Below are positions 26,280 through 37,152 of a stretch of 64,000 nt of DNA, in pieces. Where the stretch lies: assembly GCF_025685425.1 (NCBI RefSeq), contig NZ_JAGTAS010000058.1:1-64000 (forward strand), written 5' to 3'. This DNA comes from Terriglobus albidus. GTDB lineage: Bacteria; Acidobacteriota; Terriglobia; Terriglobales; Acidobacteriaceae. A program made the position numbers and the translations under genes. The notes beneath the pieces were generated by a model. It did no database searches. It was not told where the DNA came from and was given only the letters and a program-made list of their open reading frames with translations. Each line of letters begins with the position of its first letter. Position 1 is the first letter of the stretch.

Positions 26280-28052
26280 TTGGACATTCGTGAATTTCGA
26301 CGGATCCTTCTCCTGACATTTCTGCTGCCGATTGCTGCATTGTTGATCGTCAGCGGAGTGCTGTCGTGGCAGATCCGTTCGGCCAACCTGGCGGTGAACC
26401 AGCTACAACTGATCGACCGAAACCTGCAGCGGTTGGGGCAGGCGCAAAAGCTCATCCTCGACCAGGAGACTGGACTCCGCGGCTACCAGATCACGCATGA
26501 CGAACGATTTCTCGATCTCTATCGCGGCCACGAGGACGAGATTATCCAGCGCTTGAATGACTTTGAGAAGACCCCCGGTCTCAGTTCGCCTCAGACCACT
26601 CGTATCCGCAATCTTCGAAACTCGTATCTGCAATGGAAGCACGGCTTCGCCGATCTCCAGATCGAAGCTATAAGAACCGGTAAGGCTGAAAACCCGATTG
26701 AGGTAAATCTGCAAGGTAAAGCGCAGATGGACACCATCCGCAGTCAGTTTTCCGAGACGATGCGGACGACCAGCGTTCTGCGGGAGCAGAGCGTAGAGGT
26801 TTGGCAGGAGCGCGCACGCGTCACCAGAATCTACCTGCTTGTTCTTTCGCTTCTGACCGGAACATTGATCGCAATCTACATGAACCATCAGCTCAACCGT
26901 GTCTCTCTCAGCTTCCAGACATCGGTGACGTCACTGCAGGAGCGAGCCGATCAGCTCTTTGCATCAGAGCAGCGGCTGCGAACGACATTGGTTTCCATCG
27001 GCGACGGCGTAATCGTTACTGACGGACATGGGCTGGTGACCATGCTGAATCCGATTGCATCGGAGCTAACCGGATGGACGATCGATGAAGCTTTCGGCCA
27101 ACCTATCGAAGAGGTCTTCGACATTGTCAACGAAGAGACCCGGCTACCCCTCGAGAGCCCGATCTCCAGGGTCAAACGCATGGACCGTGTGGTTGGGCTT
27201 GCGAACCACACCATCCTGCGACGGCGTGACGGGACCGAGGTTCACATCGACGACTCAGGAGCGCCCATCCGCGATGCAGAGGGATTGATGGTAGGCGTGG
27301 TGATTGTCTTCCGCGATATCACCCATGAGAAGCAGACACAGCGGATTCTTATCTCCAATGAACGGCTTGCCGTCACCGGAAGGCTGGCGGCCACCATCGC
27401 GCATGAGATTCATAACCCTCTGGACTCAGTGGCAAACATTCTCTATCTGCTGCGCACCGACTCCTATGAGGAAGAGGAACGCCGTCACCTGCTGGAAATG
27501 GCTGACCAGGAGCTATCGCGGGTTACACAGATCAGCCGCGCCATGCTCTCTCTCTATCGCGAATCCCGCACGCCAGTGCCCGTAGAGCTACGGGAACTGC
27601 TCCAGGATCTCATCACGCTCATCGCATATAAGATTCAGCGAGCCCAGGTGACACTGGAGCAGATATTGCCAGAGACGGCAATGGTAGAGGGATATCCCGC
27701 GGAACTGCGCCAGGTCTTCACCAATCTCATCACCAATGCCTACGAAGCCGCAGACCCCGGAGGAACCGTCCGCGTGGAGCTGGTCCCGCTGAGCGATGGG
27801 GCGCGGGTCACGCTAATCAACAGCGGACCGGCGATCGACGAACAAACCCAGCGAAATCTCTTTCAACCCTTCTTTTCGACAAAGGGGGAAAGAGGCACAG
27901 GTCTTGGTCTATGGGTCAGCCGCGGCATTCTAAGCAAGCATGGAGGACGGATCGAGCTCGAAAGCCCCGCCTTCCCCGACGAGACCGGAGTCAAAGTGAC
28001 CGTAACCCTGCCGCGGAAGTTCGTCGTCCAGGCACCGGCAGAGACTGCCTAA
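26280..28052 (+). CDS. CHASE3/PAS sensor histidine kinase
   Basis: A 590-residue membrane kinase: helix about 9-30, CHASE3 sensor (about 40-180, with DQETGLRGYQITHDERFLDLY), helix about 183-200, coiled coil, PAS domain (about 230-348), DHp with His375 in TIAHEIHNPL, and an ATPase domain with GTGLGLWVSRGIL. The only in-frame initiation codon at the domain start is TTG at 26280. The signal sensed is unknown. The single-domain receiver just upstream is its likely partner. Confidence 0.9.
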   Translation: MDIREFRRILLLTFLLPIAALLIVSGVLSWQIRSANLAVNQLQLIDRNLQRLGQAQKLILDQETGLRGYQITHDERFLDLYRGHEDEIIQRLNDFEKTPGLSSPQTTRIRNLRNSYLQWKHGFADLQIEAIRTGKAENPIEVNLQGKAQMDTIRSQFSETMRTTSVLREQSVEVWQERARVTRIYLLVLSLLTGTLIAIYMNHQLNRVSLSFQTSVTSLQERADQLFASEQRLRTTLVSIGDGVIVTDGHGLVTMLNPIASELTGWTIDEAFGQPIEEVFDIVNEETRLPLESPISRVKRMDRVVGLANHTILRRRDGTEVHIDDSGAPIRDAEGLMVGVVIVFRDITHEKQTQRILISNERLAVTGRLAATIAHEIHNPLDSVANILYLLRTDSYEEEERRHLLEMADQELSRVTQISRAMLSLYRESRTPVPVELRELLQDLITLIAYKIQRAQVTLEQILPETAMVEGYPAELRQVFTNLITNAYEAADPGGTVRVELVPLSDGARVTLINSGPAIDEQTQRNLFQPFFSTKGERGTGLGLWVSRGILSKHGGRIELESPAFPDETGVKVTVTLPRKFVVQAPAETA

Positions 28053-28081
28053 GCAACGTGGCCTTTATTCTGATTCGAAAG

Positions 28082-28276
28082 AAAGGCCCAGGGCCAGCGG
28101 GCTGAAGCCTGCTGCTCCCACCCAGAAAACAATTCGCGCGCTGCGCGAATCTCCCACTCATCGCGTTGCGATGAATGGGGTGCCCAGTGCAGCAAAGCTC
28201 GAATTAGTGGGAGACGTGGGTTTCAGCCCACCGTTATTCGCTCTAGAAGAAATGGGCTTTTAGCCCTGGGTTTTCT
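28082..28276. repeat. intergenic repeat type 2 (rearranged copy) between convergent genes
   Basis: Contains AGCGGGCTGAAGCCTGCTG with CTCCCACCC, AATTCGCGCGCTGCGCGAAT (a perfect palindrome), GTGGGAGACGTGGGTTTCAGCCCACC and ATGGGCTTTTAGCCC. The blocks match those in the copies at 48212-48364 and 53603-53756 but in a different arrangement. No gene is visible in this gap. Confidence 0.75.
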
Positions 28277-28280
28277 AATT

Positions 28281-29318
28281 TCAAAGCTCTTCCACAATCA
28301 ACCTTGCCGCAGTCTCACACTGCGCGTGCGAGACATCGTTATGCGTGACCAGCCGCAATGCGTGTGGACCGATGGCGCTGCAACGAACACCCTTCGCTTC
28401 CAGGCGGCGAACAAGGGCTGCGGCGTCCCCGTTGCCGGCCAAACGGAAGATCACAATATTGGTCTGCACGCCTGAAAGATCCATCTCCGCGGCTGGAGAG
28501 GTTGCAATCGCCTCCGCCAGCAGACGAGCGTTCGCGTGGTCTTCCGCGAGCCGTTTGGACATCTCCTCCAGGGCAATCAAGCCCGCAGCGGCGAGCACGC
28601 CGGCCTGACGCATGCCACCACCCAGCATCTTACGGATAACGCGTGCACGGTCGATGGAGGCGCGGCTGCCGACGATCATCGATCCGACAGGCGCACCCAG
28701 GCCTTTGGAGAGGCAGAACATGACGGTATCAAAGCCACTGGTCAACCGTGAGACGGAAACGCCAAGCGCGGTAGCAGCATTGAAAACACGGGCTCCATCC
28801 AGATGCGTCGGAATGCCGCACTCCTTGGCGCCGGCCCAGATCTCCTCAAAAACATCGAGCGGCGTGACTGTTCCCCCTGCCATGTTATGCGAGTTTTCCA
28901 GCTCGATCAGCCCAGTGCGCGCGCGATAGTATGCCGCCGTGTTGAGAACGATCTTCTCGCGGATCTGAGACCAGGTCAGTACGCCGCGGTCTCCAAAGAT
29001 AGTGCGCGGCACAGTTCCGGCAACGGAAGCCATCGATCCCATCTCCCAGTCGAGAATATGGGCGCGCGATTCGCAGATAACCTCCTGCCCCGGCCGTGTG
29101 TGGACCATGATGGAGGTGAGATTGCCCATCGAGCCGGTGGGAACAAAGATGGCAGCTTCTTTACCGAAGACCTGTGCGGCTCGAGCTTCCAGCCGGTTGA
29201 CCGTTGGGTCTTCCCCATAGACATCGTCGCCGACCTCGGCGGTAGCCATAGCATGGCGCATAGCGGCGGTGGGTTTGGTGAACGTGTCGCTGCGAAGCTC
29301 GATCATCTCCATGCCCAT
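28281..29318 (-). CDS. low-specificity L-threonine aldolase
   Basis: A 345-residue fold-type I PLP enzyme. The start IELRSDTFTKPT and the PLP lysine K205 in FCLSKGLGAPVGS match the beta-eliminating lyase/threonine aldolase family. It should cleave threonine or allo-threonine to glycine and acetaldehyde. It follows the hemW-like gene by 6 bases on the same strand and probably shares its mRNA. Confidence 0.92.
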   Translation of the reverse strand: MGMEMIELRSDTFTKPTAAMRHAMATAEVGDDVYGEDPTVNRLEARAAQVFGKEAAIFVPTGSMGNLTSIMVHTRPGQEVICESRAHILDWEMGSMASVAGTVPRTIFGDRGVLTWSQIREKIVLNTAAYYRARTGLIELENSHNMAGGTVTPLDVFEEIWAGAKECGIPTHLDGARVFNAATALGVSVSRLTSGFDTVMFCLSKGLGAPVGSMIVGSRASIDRARVIRKMLGGGMRQAGVLAAAGLIALEEMSKRLAEDHANARLLAEAIATSPAAEMDLSGVQTNIVIFRLAGNGDAAALVRRLEAKGVRCSAIGPHALRLVTHNDVSHAQCETAARLIVEEL

Positions 29319-29324
29319 ATTGTC

Positions 29325-30461
29325 TCAGGCAGTGGCTCCAAGAAGCTCAGTGAAGACGTCGTTCGAAAGGAGGCGCCCCTTTGGCGTCAGAGCGACCCGG
29401 TCTCCCTGAACCTGCATCAGGCCATCCCGAACCAATTGCCGCAGCACATGAGCGATCGGCCCCTCTTCCGGAAGAGCAATCCCCTCATTCAGCCGCAGCC
29501 CGAGAAAGAGCTCTTCCTCTGAGGCCTCATGCGGCGAAACGGAGACCGGGTCCGGCGATGCTTTGCCTTCGAGATAAGCGTTCAGATCATCCGTGTTCTG
29601 GAAGCGCCAATCGCCCAGCATGGAATGTGCATCCAGCCCCAGACCAAGATATGGAAGACGTTTCCAATACTTAAGGTTGTGGCGGGAGGCGTGGCCAGGG
29701 CGGGCGAAGTTCGAGATCTCGTATTGAGGGATGCCATCGTTCCCCAGGAACTCACAGGCTTCCAGATACATCTCCGCCACCAGGCCATCATCGGGCACAT
29801 GGTGGGCGTGATAACGCACACCGCCGGCGATGAGTTCCCTTCCCAGCCGGGATTCCTCGTCAACCTCCAACATGTAGACGCTGACGTGAGGCACATTTGC
29901 CGCGACGGTCTGCTCCAGAGAGATACGCCAGCTCTCGTGGGTCTGGTGCGGCAGGCCCGCGATGAGATCGACATTGATCTCCTGCACCCCGGCGGAGCGT
30001 AGACGGGCGATCTCGGCAAGGCAGACATCCCTTGTATGAAACCGGCCGACGGCACGTGACTCCTGGTCAACGAAGGACTGCACCCCGAGGCTGACACGGT
30101 TAAGGCCGTGACGAAGCAGCTCCGCGAGGGTCTCGTCCGCAAGCTGCCCCGGAGCGCATTCGAGCGTGAACTCCATCTCACTCTGCAGCGAGAAAACGGT
30201 CCGCAAAGCTTCGAAGATGCGCTGAAAGCGCGCCGCAGAGAGCAGGCTCGGCGTCCCTCCGCCGAAATAGACCGAATCTACCTCCCGGGGCAGCGTCGCG
30301 CCGATAGCGGAAGCCTTTGCCGGTGCCTGAGCGATCTCCTCGGTAAGGCGGTCCACATAGGCATCCATCCGGGCGGGGCCGAAGGCGTCGGAGGCGAAGT
30401 TGCAGTAACTGCACTTAGCACGGCAGAACGGGACCGAAAGGTAGAGACCGACAGGGGGCAT
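29325..30461 (-). CDS. hemW: HemW-like radical SAM protein (heme chaperone)
   Basis: A 378-residue protein with the radical-SAM cluster CRAKCSYCNF (Cys13, 17, 20), YFGGGTPSLL, and a C-terminal HemN-like domain. Its length and start fit HemW, a heme-binding relative of oxygen-independent coproporphyrinogen oxidase, rather than HemN itself, but the two are hard to separate by eye. It diverges from the ABC exporter gene. Confidence 0.85.
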   Translation of the reverse strand: MPPVGLYLSVPFCRAKCSYCNFASDAFGPARMDAYVDRLTEEIAQAPAKASAIGATLPREVDSVYFGGGTPSLLSAARFQRIFEALRTVFSLQSEMEFTLECAPGQLADETLAELLRHGLNRVSLGVQSFVDQESRAVGRFHTRDVCLAEIARLRSAGVQEINVDLIAGLPHQTHESWRISLEQTVAANVPHVSVYMLEVDEESRLGRELIAGGVRYHAHHVPDDGLVAEMYLEACEFLGNDGIPQYEISNFARPGHASRHNLKYWKRLPYLGLGLDAHSMLGDWRFQNTDDLNAYLEGKASPDPVSVSPHEASEEELFLGLRLNEGIALPEEGPIAHVLRQLVRDGLMQVQGDRVALTPKGRLLSNDVFTELLGATA

Positions 30462-30514
30462 CTTCCCTATTCTTTCACCGGAAAGGGTGAACCGGAGACG
30501 GGTGGCTCCGCATC

Positions 30515-30520
30515 TACAAT
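30515..30520 (+). promoter_or_regulatory. predicted -10 element of the ABC exporter gene (leaderless)
   Basis: TACAAT lies 8 bases before the ATG at 30529 and no Shine-Dalgarno sequence is present, so transcription would begin at or next to the start codon. No good -35 match is visible. Confidence 0.45.
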
Positions 30521-30528
30521 CTATCCAG

Positions 30529-32458
30529 ATGGCGGCTAAGGCAGAAGATAAGAAGAAAAAGTCGGCACATGACGACGACCCGGCAGGTAAAGCATTCGAT
30601 TCACGCCTGATGCGGCGTTTGCTGACCTATCTGCGGCCATACACGGGCCATGCCCTGATCTCCGCTTTGGCGATCTTGTTGAAGGCTGGAGCAGATGTCG
30701 CAGGGCCGTTCCTGGTCAAGGTCGGCGTCGATGCCTACATGTCTCCCGAGCCGGGCCACAAGCCTGCCTGGATCGTCCGTTATCTGAGCCATGACCCCAT
30801 CACCGGGATCTCGCAGCTCGCGGCGCTGTATCTCATCGCGCTGCTGGTGAGCTACGGTCTGGAGTTCATGCAGACCTACCTGATGCAGTGGACCGGGCAG
30901 CGCGTCATGTTCGATATGCGCAGCCAGATCTTCCGGCATCTGCAGCGCATGGACGTCAGTTTTTACGACCACAACCCTGTGGGCCGGCTGGTCACGCGCG
31001 TCACCGGCGATGTCGATGCCCTGAACGAGATGTTCACCTCGGGCGTGCTGGCTATCTTCGAGGACGTCTTCGTCCTGCTGTTCATTGTGATCGTGATGGT
31101 GCAGATGAATCCCCTGCTGGCGCTGATGACGCTCTCGGTGATCCCGGCCATCATCTACTGTACAAAGCTGTTCCGCGATCACGTCCGGAACAGCTACCGG
31201 CGCCAGCGCGGCGCCACCGCGCGCATCAACTCCTTCACGCAGGAGTACGTCTCCGGCATGGCGGTGGTGCAGATGTTCAATCGCGAGAAGCGTGCCTTCC
31301 GCGACTTCTCCGCCGTCAACGATGAAAACAAACAGGCATGGACCGACGCGATCTTTGCCTATGCGCTGTATTATCCGGCCGTCGAACTGCTCTCAGCGAC
31401 AGCCATCGCACTGGTGATCTGGCGCGGCGGAGCCGGCGTACTCTCCGGTTTTGTCACCATCGGCGTACTGATCGCCTTCATGCAGTACGCGCAGCGCTTC
31501 TTCCGCCCCATCCAGGACCTCAGCGAAAAGTACAACATCCTGCAAGCCGCCATGGCTGCCGCGGAACGTATCTTCAAGCTGCTGGATACTGCTCCCGCGA
31601 TCCAGTCGCCTGCACAGCCGATTGCGGGCGACAACTCAGGCGCAGTCGAGTTCCGCAACGTCTGGTTCACCTACCAGCGCCTGACCGAGGCGCAGCAGAT
31701 CTTCGTCTCCTCCGCGACGGACGAAGAGCTGGCCGCCGACACCCAGATTGAATGGATTCTGAAGGGGGTCTCCTTCATCATCGCTCCTGATGAGACCGCC
31801 GCCATCGTGGGCCACACCGGTGCGGGCAAAACGACCATCACCAGTCTGATGATGCGCTTCTATGACGTGCAGCGCGGCGAGGTGCTGGTTGATAGTGTAG
31901 ACGTGCGGCTACAGGATCTGAATCGCCTGCGCAGACGCTTTGGCGTCGTACTGCAGGACCCATTCCTGTTCACCGGCACGATTGCCCAGAACATCCGCCT
32001 GGGCAGCGAGTGGATCACCGACGAACAGCTCCAGCAGGCTGTCGAAGACGTCAATCTCGGAGCCTTCATCCGCAGCCTCTCCAACGGACTCCAGGAACCC
32101 GTCGTGGAGCGTGGAGCCACCTTCTCCACCGGCCAGAAGCAACTGATCTCATTTGCCCGGGCGCTGGCTCACCGGCCCGGCATCCTGATCCTGGATGAAG
32201 CGACCAGTTCCGTCGATACCGAAACAGAGCTGCTGGTGCGCTCCGCAGTCGACCGTATGATCACGGGACGCACTTCGGTGATGATCGCTCACCGGCTCTC
32301 CACCATTCAGAAGGCTGACACCATCCTGGTGATGCACAAAGGCCATCTGCACGAACAGGGCACGCACCAGCAATTGCTGGCGCATCGAGGCCTGTATTGG
32401 AAGCTCTACCAGTTGCAGTACAAGGATCAGGAACTGGGGGACACTGCCCCCAGCAGTG

Positions 32459-32484
<26 letters not shown>
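30529..32484 (+). CDS. ABC exporter, fused permease/ATPase (MsbA/MDR type)
   Basis: A 651-residue half-transporter: a charged N-terminus (AEDKKKKSAHDDD), six helices (about 40-330), then an ATPase domain with Walker A GHTGAGKTT, a modified signature FSTGQKQLISFARAL in place of LSGGQ, and Walker B ILILDEATSSVD. A stretch of about 25 residues is inserted before Walker A. It should work as a homodimer or heterodimer exporting lipids or drugs. The ATG at 30529 is preferred over an upstream one because of the TACAAT 8 bases before it. Its 3' end overlaps the convergent threonine synthase gene by 26 bases. Confidence 0.9.
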
Positions 32485-33625
<1,141 letters not shown>

Positions 33626-33631
33626 ACTTCC

Positions 33632-34192
33632 TTATTTTGGGCGCGGGTTATGTTCACGCCAGACTTTGTAGGCGCCCCACGCGGCGAGAGTGCAGTTGTC
33701 CTGAATCTCGTTACGTAGGATCATCTGTTCGAATTCGGCGACGGAGACACGAAAGATCTCGAGGTCATGCTCTTCCGGATCCCGCTCCGTTGCACCCTGC
33801 TTCAGTTCCTCCGCGAGATAGAGATAGTGCCGCTGACGCATCACGCCATAGGCAATCCACATCTCGTTGAGAAGAGTCATGCGGCCCGCAATCAGGCCGG
33901 TTTCTTCGCTCAGTTCCCCATGTGCCAGCTCCTCGGGAACGATATCTTCGGTCTCCCAGCCACCCTGGGGAAACTCCTTGAACCGCTCGCCGATGGTGTA
34001 ACGATACTGCTCCACCAGGTAAACGAACTCTCCTTCAGGCGTGCGCTCCAAAGGAATGATGATGCAGGCCGGGTCTTTCTCGATGACGCCATAGACACCC
34101 CGCACGCCCCCCGGGCGCTCGATGATGTCTTCCCGTACGCGGGTCCAGGGATTGCGATAGACCTCGCGGGAGGAGATGGTCTTGATCGACAT
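33632..34192 (-). CDS. NUDIX hydrolase (ADP-ribose pyrophosphatase-like)
   Basis: A 186-residue protein. The NUDIX box lies around GGWETEDIVPEELAHGELSE and ends ETGL: the metal-binding E residues of the REUxEExGU core are present, but the Arg is Gly and the earlier conserved Glu position is Ile. The start at 34192 (MSIKTISSREVY) resembles ADP-ribose/sugar-nucleotide pyrophosphatases (NudF-like). The stop is 6 bases before the thrC start and its ATG 7 bases after the stop of the hydrolase gene, so all are probably co-transcribed. Confidence 0.85.
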   Translation of the reverse strand: MSIKTISSREVYRNPWTRVREDIIERPGGVRGVYGVIEKDPACIIIPLERTPEGEFVYLVEQYRYTIGERFKEFPQGGWETEDIVPEELAHGELSEETGLIAGRMTLLNEMWIAYGVMRQRHYLYLAEELKQGATERDPEEHDLEIFRVSVAEFEQMILRNEIQDNCTLAAWGAYKVWREHNPRPK

Positions 34193-34199
34193 GAAGCTC

Positions 34200-36344
34200 C
34201 TACTCGGCGGGGACCAGCACTTCGAGGTGCGAAGGATGGGCTGCCGAGAAATAGATGCTCTGCGTCTGCGGCTTATACGCATCCGCGGGAGCGGTCATGA
34301 TGTTTTCCACGAAGGTCTGCGGATTGCGGTCGTAGAGCGGGAACCACGAAGACTGCACCTGCACCATAATGCGGTGGCCTTTCTTGAAGGTGTGGTCCGC
34401 TCCATGAAGACTCCACTTGAACTCGGTGACCTGATTTGGGGTGATTGCCTGAGGCTTCTCGAAGCTCTTGTTGTAACGGCCGCGGAAGATCTCATCAACG
34501 ATCATGAGCTGATAACCGGCCATCGGCGCCGGAGCATCGTCCGGATAGACATCGATCAGCTTCACAACCCAGTCCGCATCGCTGCCGGTCGTGGAAGCGA
34601 AAAGGTCAGCGACGATATCACCGGCGATGGTCGTATCTTTATCGAGCACAGGCGACTCGAAGACCGCTGTATCGTTACGGCTGGTTACGAAACGCTGATC
34701 TTCCACCAGCCACTGCCGCCACTTCGATCCATTGCCATAGGTGGACTGGATAGGCCGGGCGCGATACGGAACAGGATTCGCGGGATCGGCGACATAGGTG
34801 ACGACCGAGGACTTGTCATCTCCCTTCGGAGCTGCGAAGCTGACGCTCTTCTGCGGAGCCAGATAGAGCTTCGCCGTCTTGAAGCCGGTCTTCGGCGGCC
34901 AGACATCATAACGATGCCACTGATTTTCGCCGGTGCGGAAGCTCGCAGTATCCTTTAGATCGAAGCCGGGTTTGTCCTTCAGATAGAGCTCGAAGAACGG
35001 AGCTTCGATGGTCTTACGGTATTGATCGCCAGCGGGTGCTCCAAAATCGACGGCGCCCAGATGGCGTGAAGTGAGACCCCAGCCGCCATGGTTCCACGGC
35101 CCGAGAACCATGAAGACAGCATGCTGCTTATCCTTCTTGCTGTCGTGCGGACGAAGCGCAGCATACTCCGCCTGCGTGCCCCACATATCTTCCTGATCCC
35201 ACCAGCCGCCGACTTCAAGAGTCGGGACTTCGATCTGAGTCAGACGTGCCTGCACGGCCATGTCCCGCCAGAACTTCGTATAGCTCGGCTGAGTCAGAAA
35301 CGCCTTGGCCGTCGGCAGGTGGTCCATGCCGGCTGCCTTTGCGGCGCCCTCAAAGTTCCGGTTCTTCAGGAACCACTCAAAGAGATCGTCGTTCATGGAG
35401 ACACGCTGATCGTCTTTGGCGCGTTCCAGCTGCTGTACATAATCGAAGCCGTAGGTCTCGCGGAAGGCTCCGTTGTGGAAGAAGTCGTCTCCCATCCAGA
35501 CATCCGTCATCGGGGCCTGGGGAGAGATCGCCTTCACCGCCGGATGATGATCGACGCCGGCCATCATGGCGAGGAAGCCCGGATACGAGACACCCAGAAC
35601 ACCGACGCGGCCGTTGTTGTTCGGCAAGTTCTTTACCAGCCATTCCACCGTGTCGTAGGTATCGGAACTCTCATCCACGAGCTTGGGATCGGTGCGATCT
35701 CCGTACTTATGGACAACTGGGCGATTCATCACGAACTGGCCCTCGGAGCCATAACGGCCACGGATGTCGGCGTATACGAAGATGTAGCCGCTGGCAGCCA
35801 GCTCCGGCTTCGATCCGTTCACCATGTCCGAGCTTCCGCCCGCGCCATAGGGCGTACGCGACATCAGGACAGGCAGCGGCTCCCCGGATTTCTCAGAGCC
35901 TTCAGGCCGCAGAATTACCACGTGCAGCTTGACTCCATCGCGTGCGGGAATCATCGCCTCGGTGCGAGTGTATGGACGATAGTGGCTAACCGTGACAGGA
36001 GCGTCACCGATCTTGTCGTACGCCACATGCATGTTGCCGCGCGCGACGGTAAGGCCTGTGACCTTTCCATTGGAGTCACGCGTGAATTCGACGGCCTGAT
36101 TACTGCCCTCAGTGGTGAAACTGCCACCCTCGGGCTTGAGGGCGACACGGCGGGCACGCTCGCCCTCCATGGTGAGGGTGTTGCCGGAGAGGCGAACCGC
36201 TACCTGAACATCAGGCTCAGACCGTTCCGCATACTGCCCCACCGCCGCCTTCAACAGCGCCTCGTCGGCGTTCTGAGCGAGTACAGGGGCAGATACGGCA
36301 AGCAGAACAAGGCTACGAAGAGCGTACGAACGCAGCACCATCAT
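34200..36344 (-). CDS. secreted CocE/NonD-family (X-Pro dipeptidyl-peptidase type) hydrolase
   Basis: A 714-residue protein with a signal peptide (about 1-24, ending VLAQ), a beta-rich N-terminal region, and an alpha/beta hydrolase domain with MSRTPYGAGG, the nucleophile elbow GVSYPGF, and a C-terminal jelly-roll (PFEL to the end). Members are cocaine esterases, glutaryl-7-ACA acylases or X-Pro peptidases; the substrate is unknown. The ATG at 36344 is chosen for its GGAG 7 bases upstream and because it starts the signal peptide. It begins 21 bases after the CDGSH gene. Confidence 0.9.
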   Translation of the reverse strand: MMVLRSYALRSLVLLAVSAPVLAQNADEALLKAAVGQYAERSEPDVQVAVRLSGNTLTMEGERARRVALKPEGGSFTTEGSNQAVEFTRDSNGKVTGLTVARGNMHVAYDKIGDAPVTVSHYRPYTRTEAMIPARDGVKLHVVILRPEGSEKSGEPLPVLMSRTPYGAGGSSDMVNGSKPELAASGYIFVYADIRGRYGSEGQFVMNRPVVHKYGDRTDPKLVDESSDTYDTVEWLVKNLPNNNGRVGVLGVSYPGFLAMMAGVDHHPAVKAISPQAPMTDVWMGDDFFHNGAFRETYGFDYVQQLERAKDDQRVSMNDDLFEWFLKNRNFEGAAKAAGMDHLPTAKAFLTQPSYTKFWRDMAVQARLTQIEVPTLEVGGWWDQEDMWGTQAEYAALRPHDSKKDKQHAVFMVLGPWNHGGWGLTSRHLGAVDFGAPAGDQYRKTIEAPFFELYLKDKPGFDLKDTASFRTGENQWHRYDVWPPKTGFKTAKLYLAPQKSVSFAAPKGDDKSSVVTYVADPANPVPYRARPIQSTYGNGSKWRQWLVEDQRFVTSRNDTAVFESPVLDKDTTIAGDIVADLFASTTGSDADWVVKLIDVYPDDAPAPMAGYQLMIVDEIFRGRYNKSFEKPQAITPNQVTEFKWSLHGADHTFKKGHRIMVQVQSSWFPLYDRNPQTFVENIMTAPADAYKPQTQSIYFSAAHPSHLEVLVPAE

Positions 36345-36364
36345 CGGCAGACTCCGAAAGGAAA

Positions 36365-36592
36365 TTAGGTCAGATTCCCGGCTGGGCTGGCCGCACACTG
36401 GAAGCCCACTCGGTTATGCGAACCATCACAGAATGGGCGCTTTTCACTGGCGCCGCAGCGGCACAGCGAGACGGCTGGCTTCCCGGTCAGATCCCACTCT
36501 TTGCCATCGGCATCCGTGAGAACGATAGGGCCTTCCACACGCAGGGGGCCGTTGGGGCGAACGGTGATCTTGACGGGCGATACTTCTGACAT
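36365..36592 (-). CDS. CDGSH-type iron-sulfur protein
   Basis: A 75-residue protein carrying CRCGASEKRPFCDGSH, the 3Cys-1His motif that binds a redox-active [2Fe-2S] cluster, followed by RVGF. Upstream it has the GPLRVEGPIVLTDADG segment common in bacterial CDGSH proteins. It is the first gene of a leftward run with the hydrolase, NUDIX and thrC genes. Confidence 0.92.
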   Translation of the reverse strand: MSEVSPVKITVRPNGPLRVEGPIVLTDADGKEWDLTGKPAVSLCRCGASEKRPFCDGSHNRVGFQCAASPAGNLT

Positions 36593-36637
36593 TCCAGATA
36601 GCTCTCCTTGAGGTAGTTGGAAAGCTCAGGATATCAG

Positions 36638-37141
36638 TTAGCTGGAAGGCTCCGGACGTAGGCGGTCGCGCAACGAGATGGCGAGCTCTGTCAGGTGGCG
36701 CAAACGGCGCTCCAGAACCGGTGAAAGCCCGGGTTCGCGGAGGGCGAGTTCGGACTCCAGCAGAATACCGGTCACTGACGACTTCAGCTCAGCCTCAAGC
36801 GATGCCGTAACGGCGCGACGTGCGAGCTGTTGCTCCCGTTCGCGGCGTGCCAGACCGGCACGAACCTCACGAAGCAGCACAGAGCAGTCTTCCGCCGGCA
36901 TACGGAACAAGATCGGCAGGGCAAGGCCGGAGTGCTGCCAGAAGAGATCGGCTCCGTCGGGATACTGCATCGCCAGATCGGCGTCGACCATTACAACCTG
37001 GAACTCATTACGCCGCAGCGTCGCCAAAGCCGACCGGCGGTTGGCGACAATCTCAATCGACGCATTGAGGCGTTTTGACAGGAACGACGCGCAGCCTTCC
37101 GCCTTTGCCGAAGCACTGACCAGCAGAATCGTTGCTTCCAT
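36638..37141 (-). CDS. degenerate receiver-like/DHp-like protein lacking the phospho-His
   Basis: A 167-residue protein. Residues 4-82 look like a receiver fold: ILLVSASAK replaces the acidic pair, while D53 in VVMVDADLA could be the phospho-acceptor position. Residues about 98-160 resemble a histidine-kinase dimerisation helix pair: AELKSSVTGILLESELAL aligns with HELRNPLTGILLNAELAL, with Ala117 in place of the phospho-His. No ATPase domain follows. The gene begins 11 bases after the NtrC-type regulator gene on the same strand, so it may modulate that regulator by dimerising or docking. The assignment rests on motif reading only. Confidence 0.65.
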   Translation of the reverse strand: MEATILLVSASAKAEGCASFLSKRLNASIEIVANRRSALATLRRNEFQVVMVDADLAMQYPDGADLFWQHSGLALPILFRMPAEDCSVLLREVRAGLARREREQQLARRAVTASLEAELKSSVTGILLESELALREPGLSPVLERRLRHLTELAISLRDRLRPEPSS

Positions 37142-37152
37142 CGGTCTCTCCC

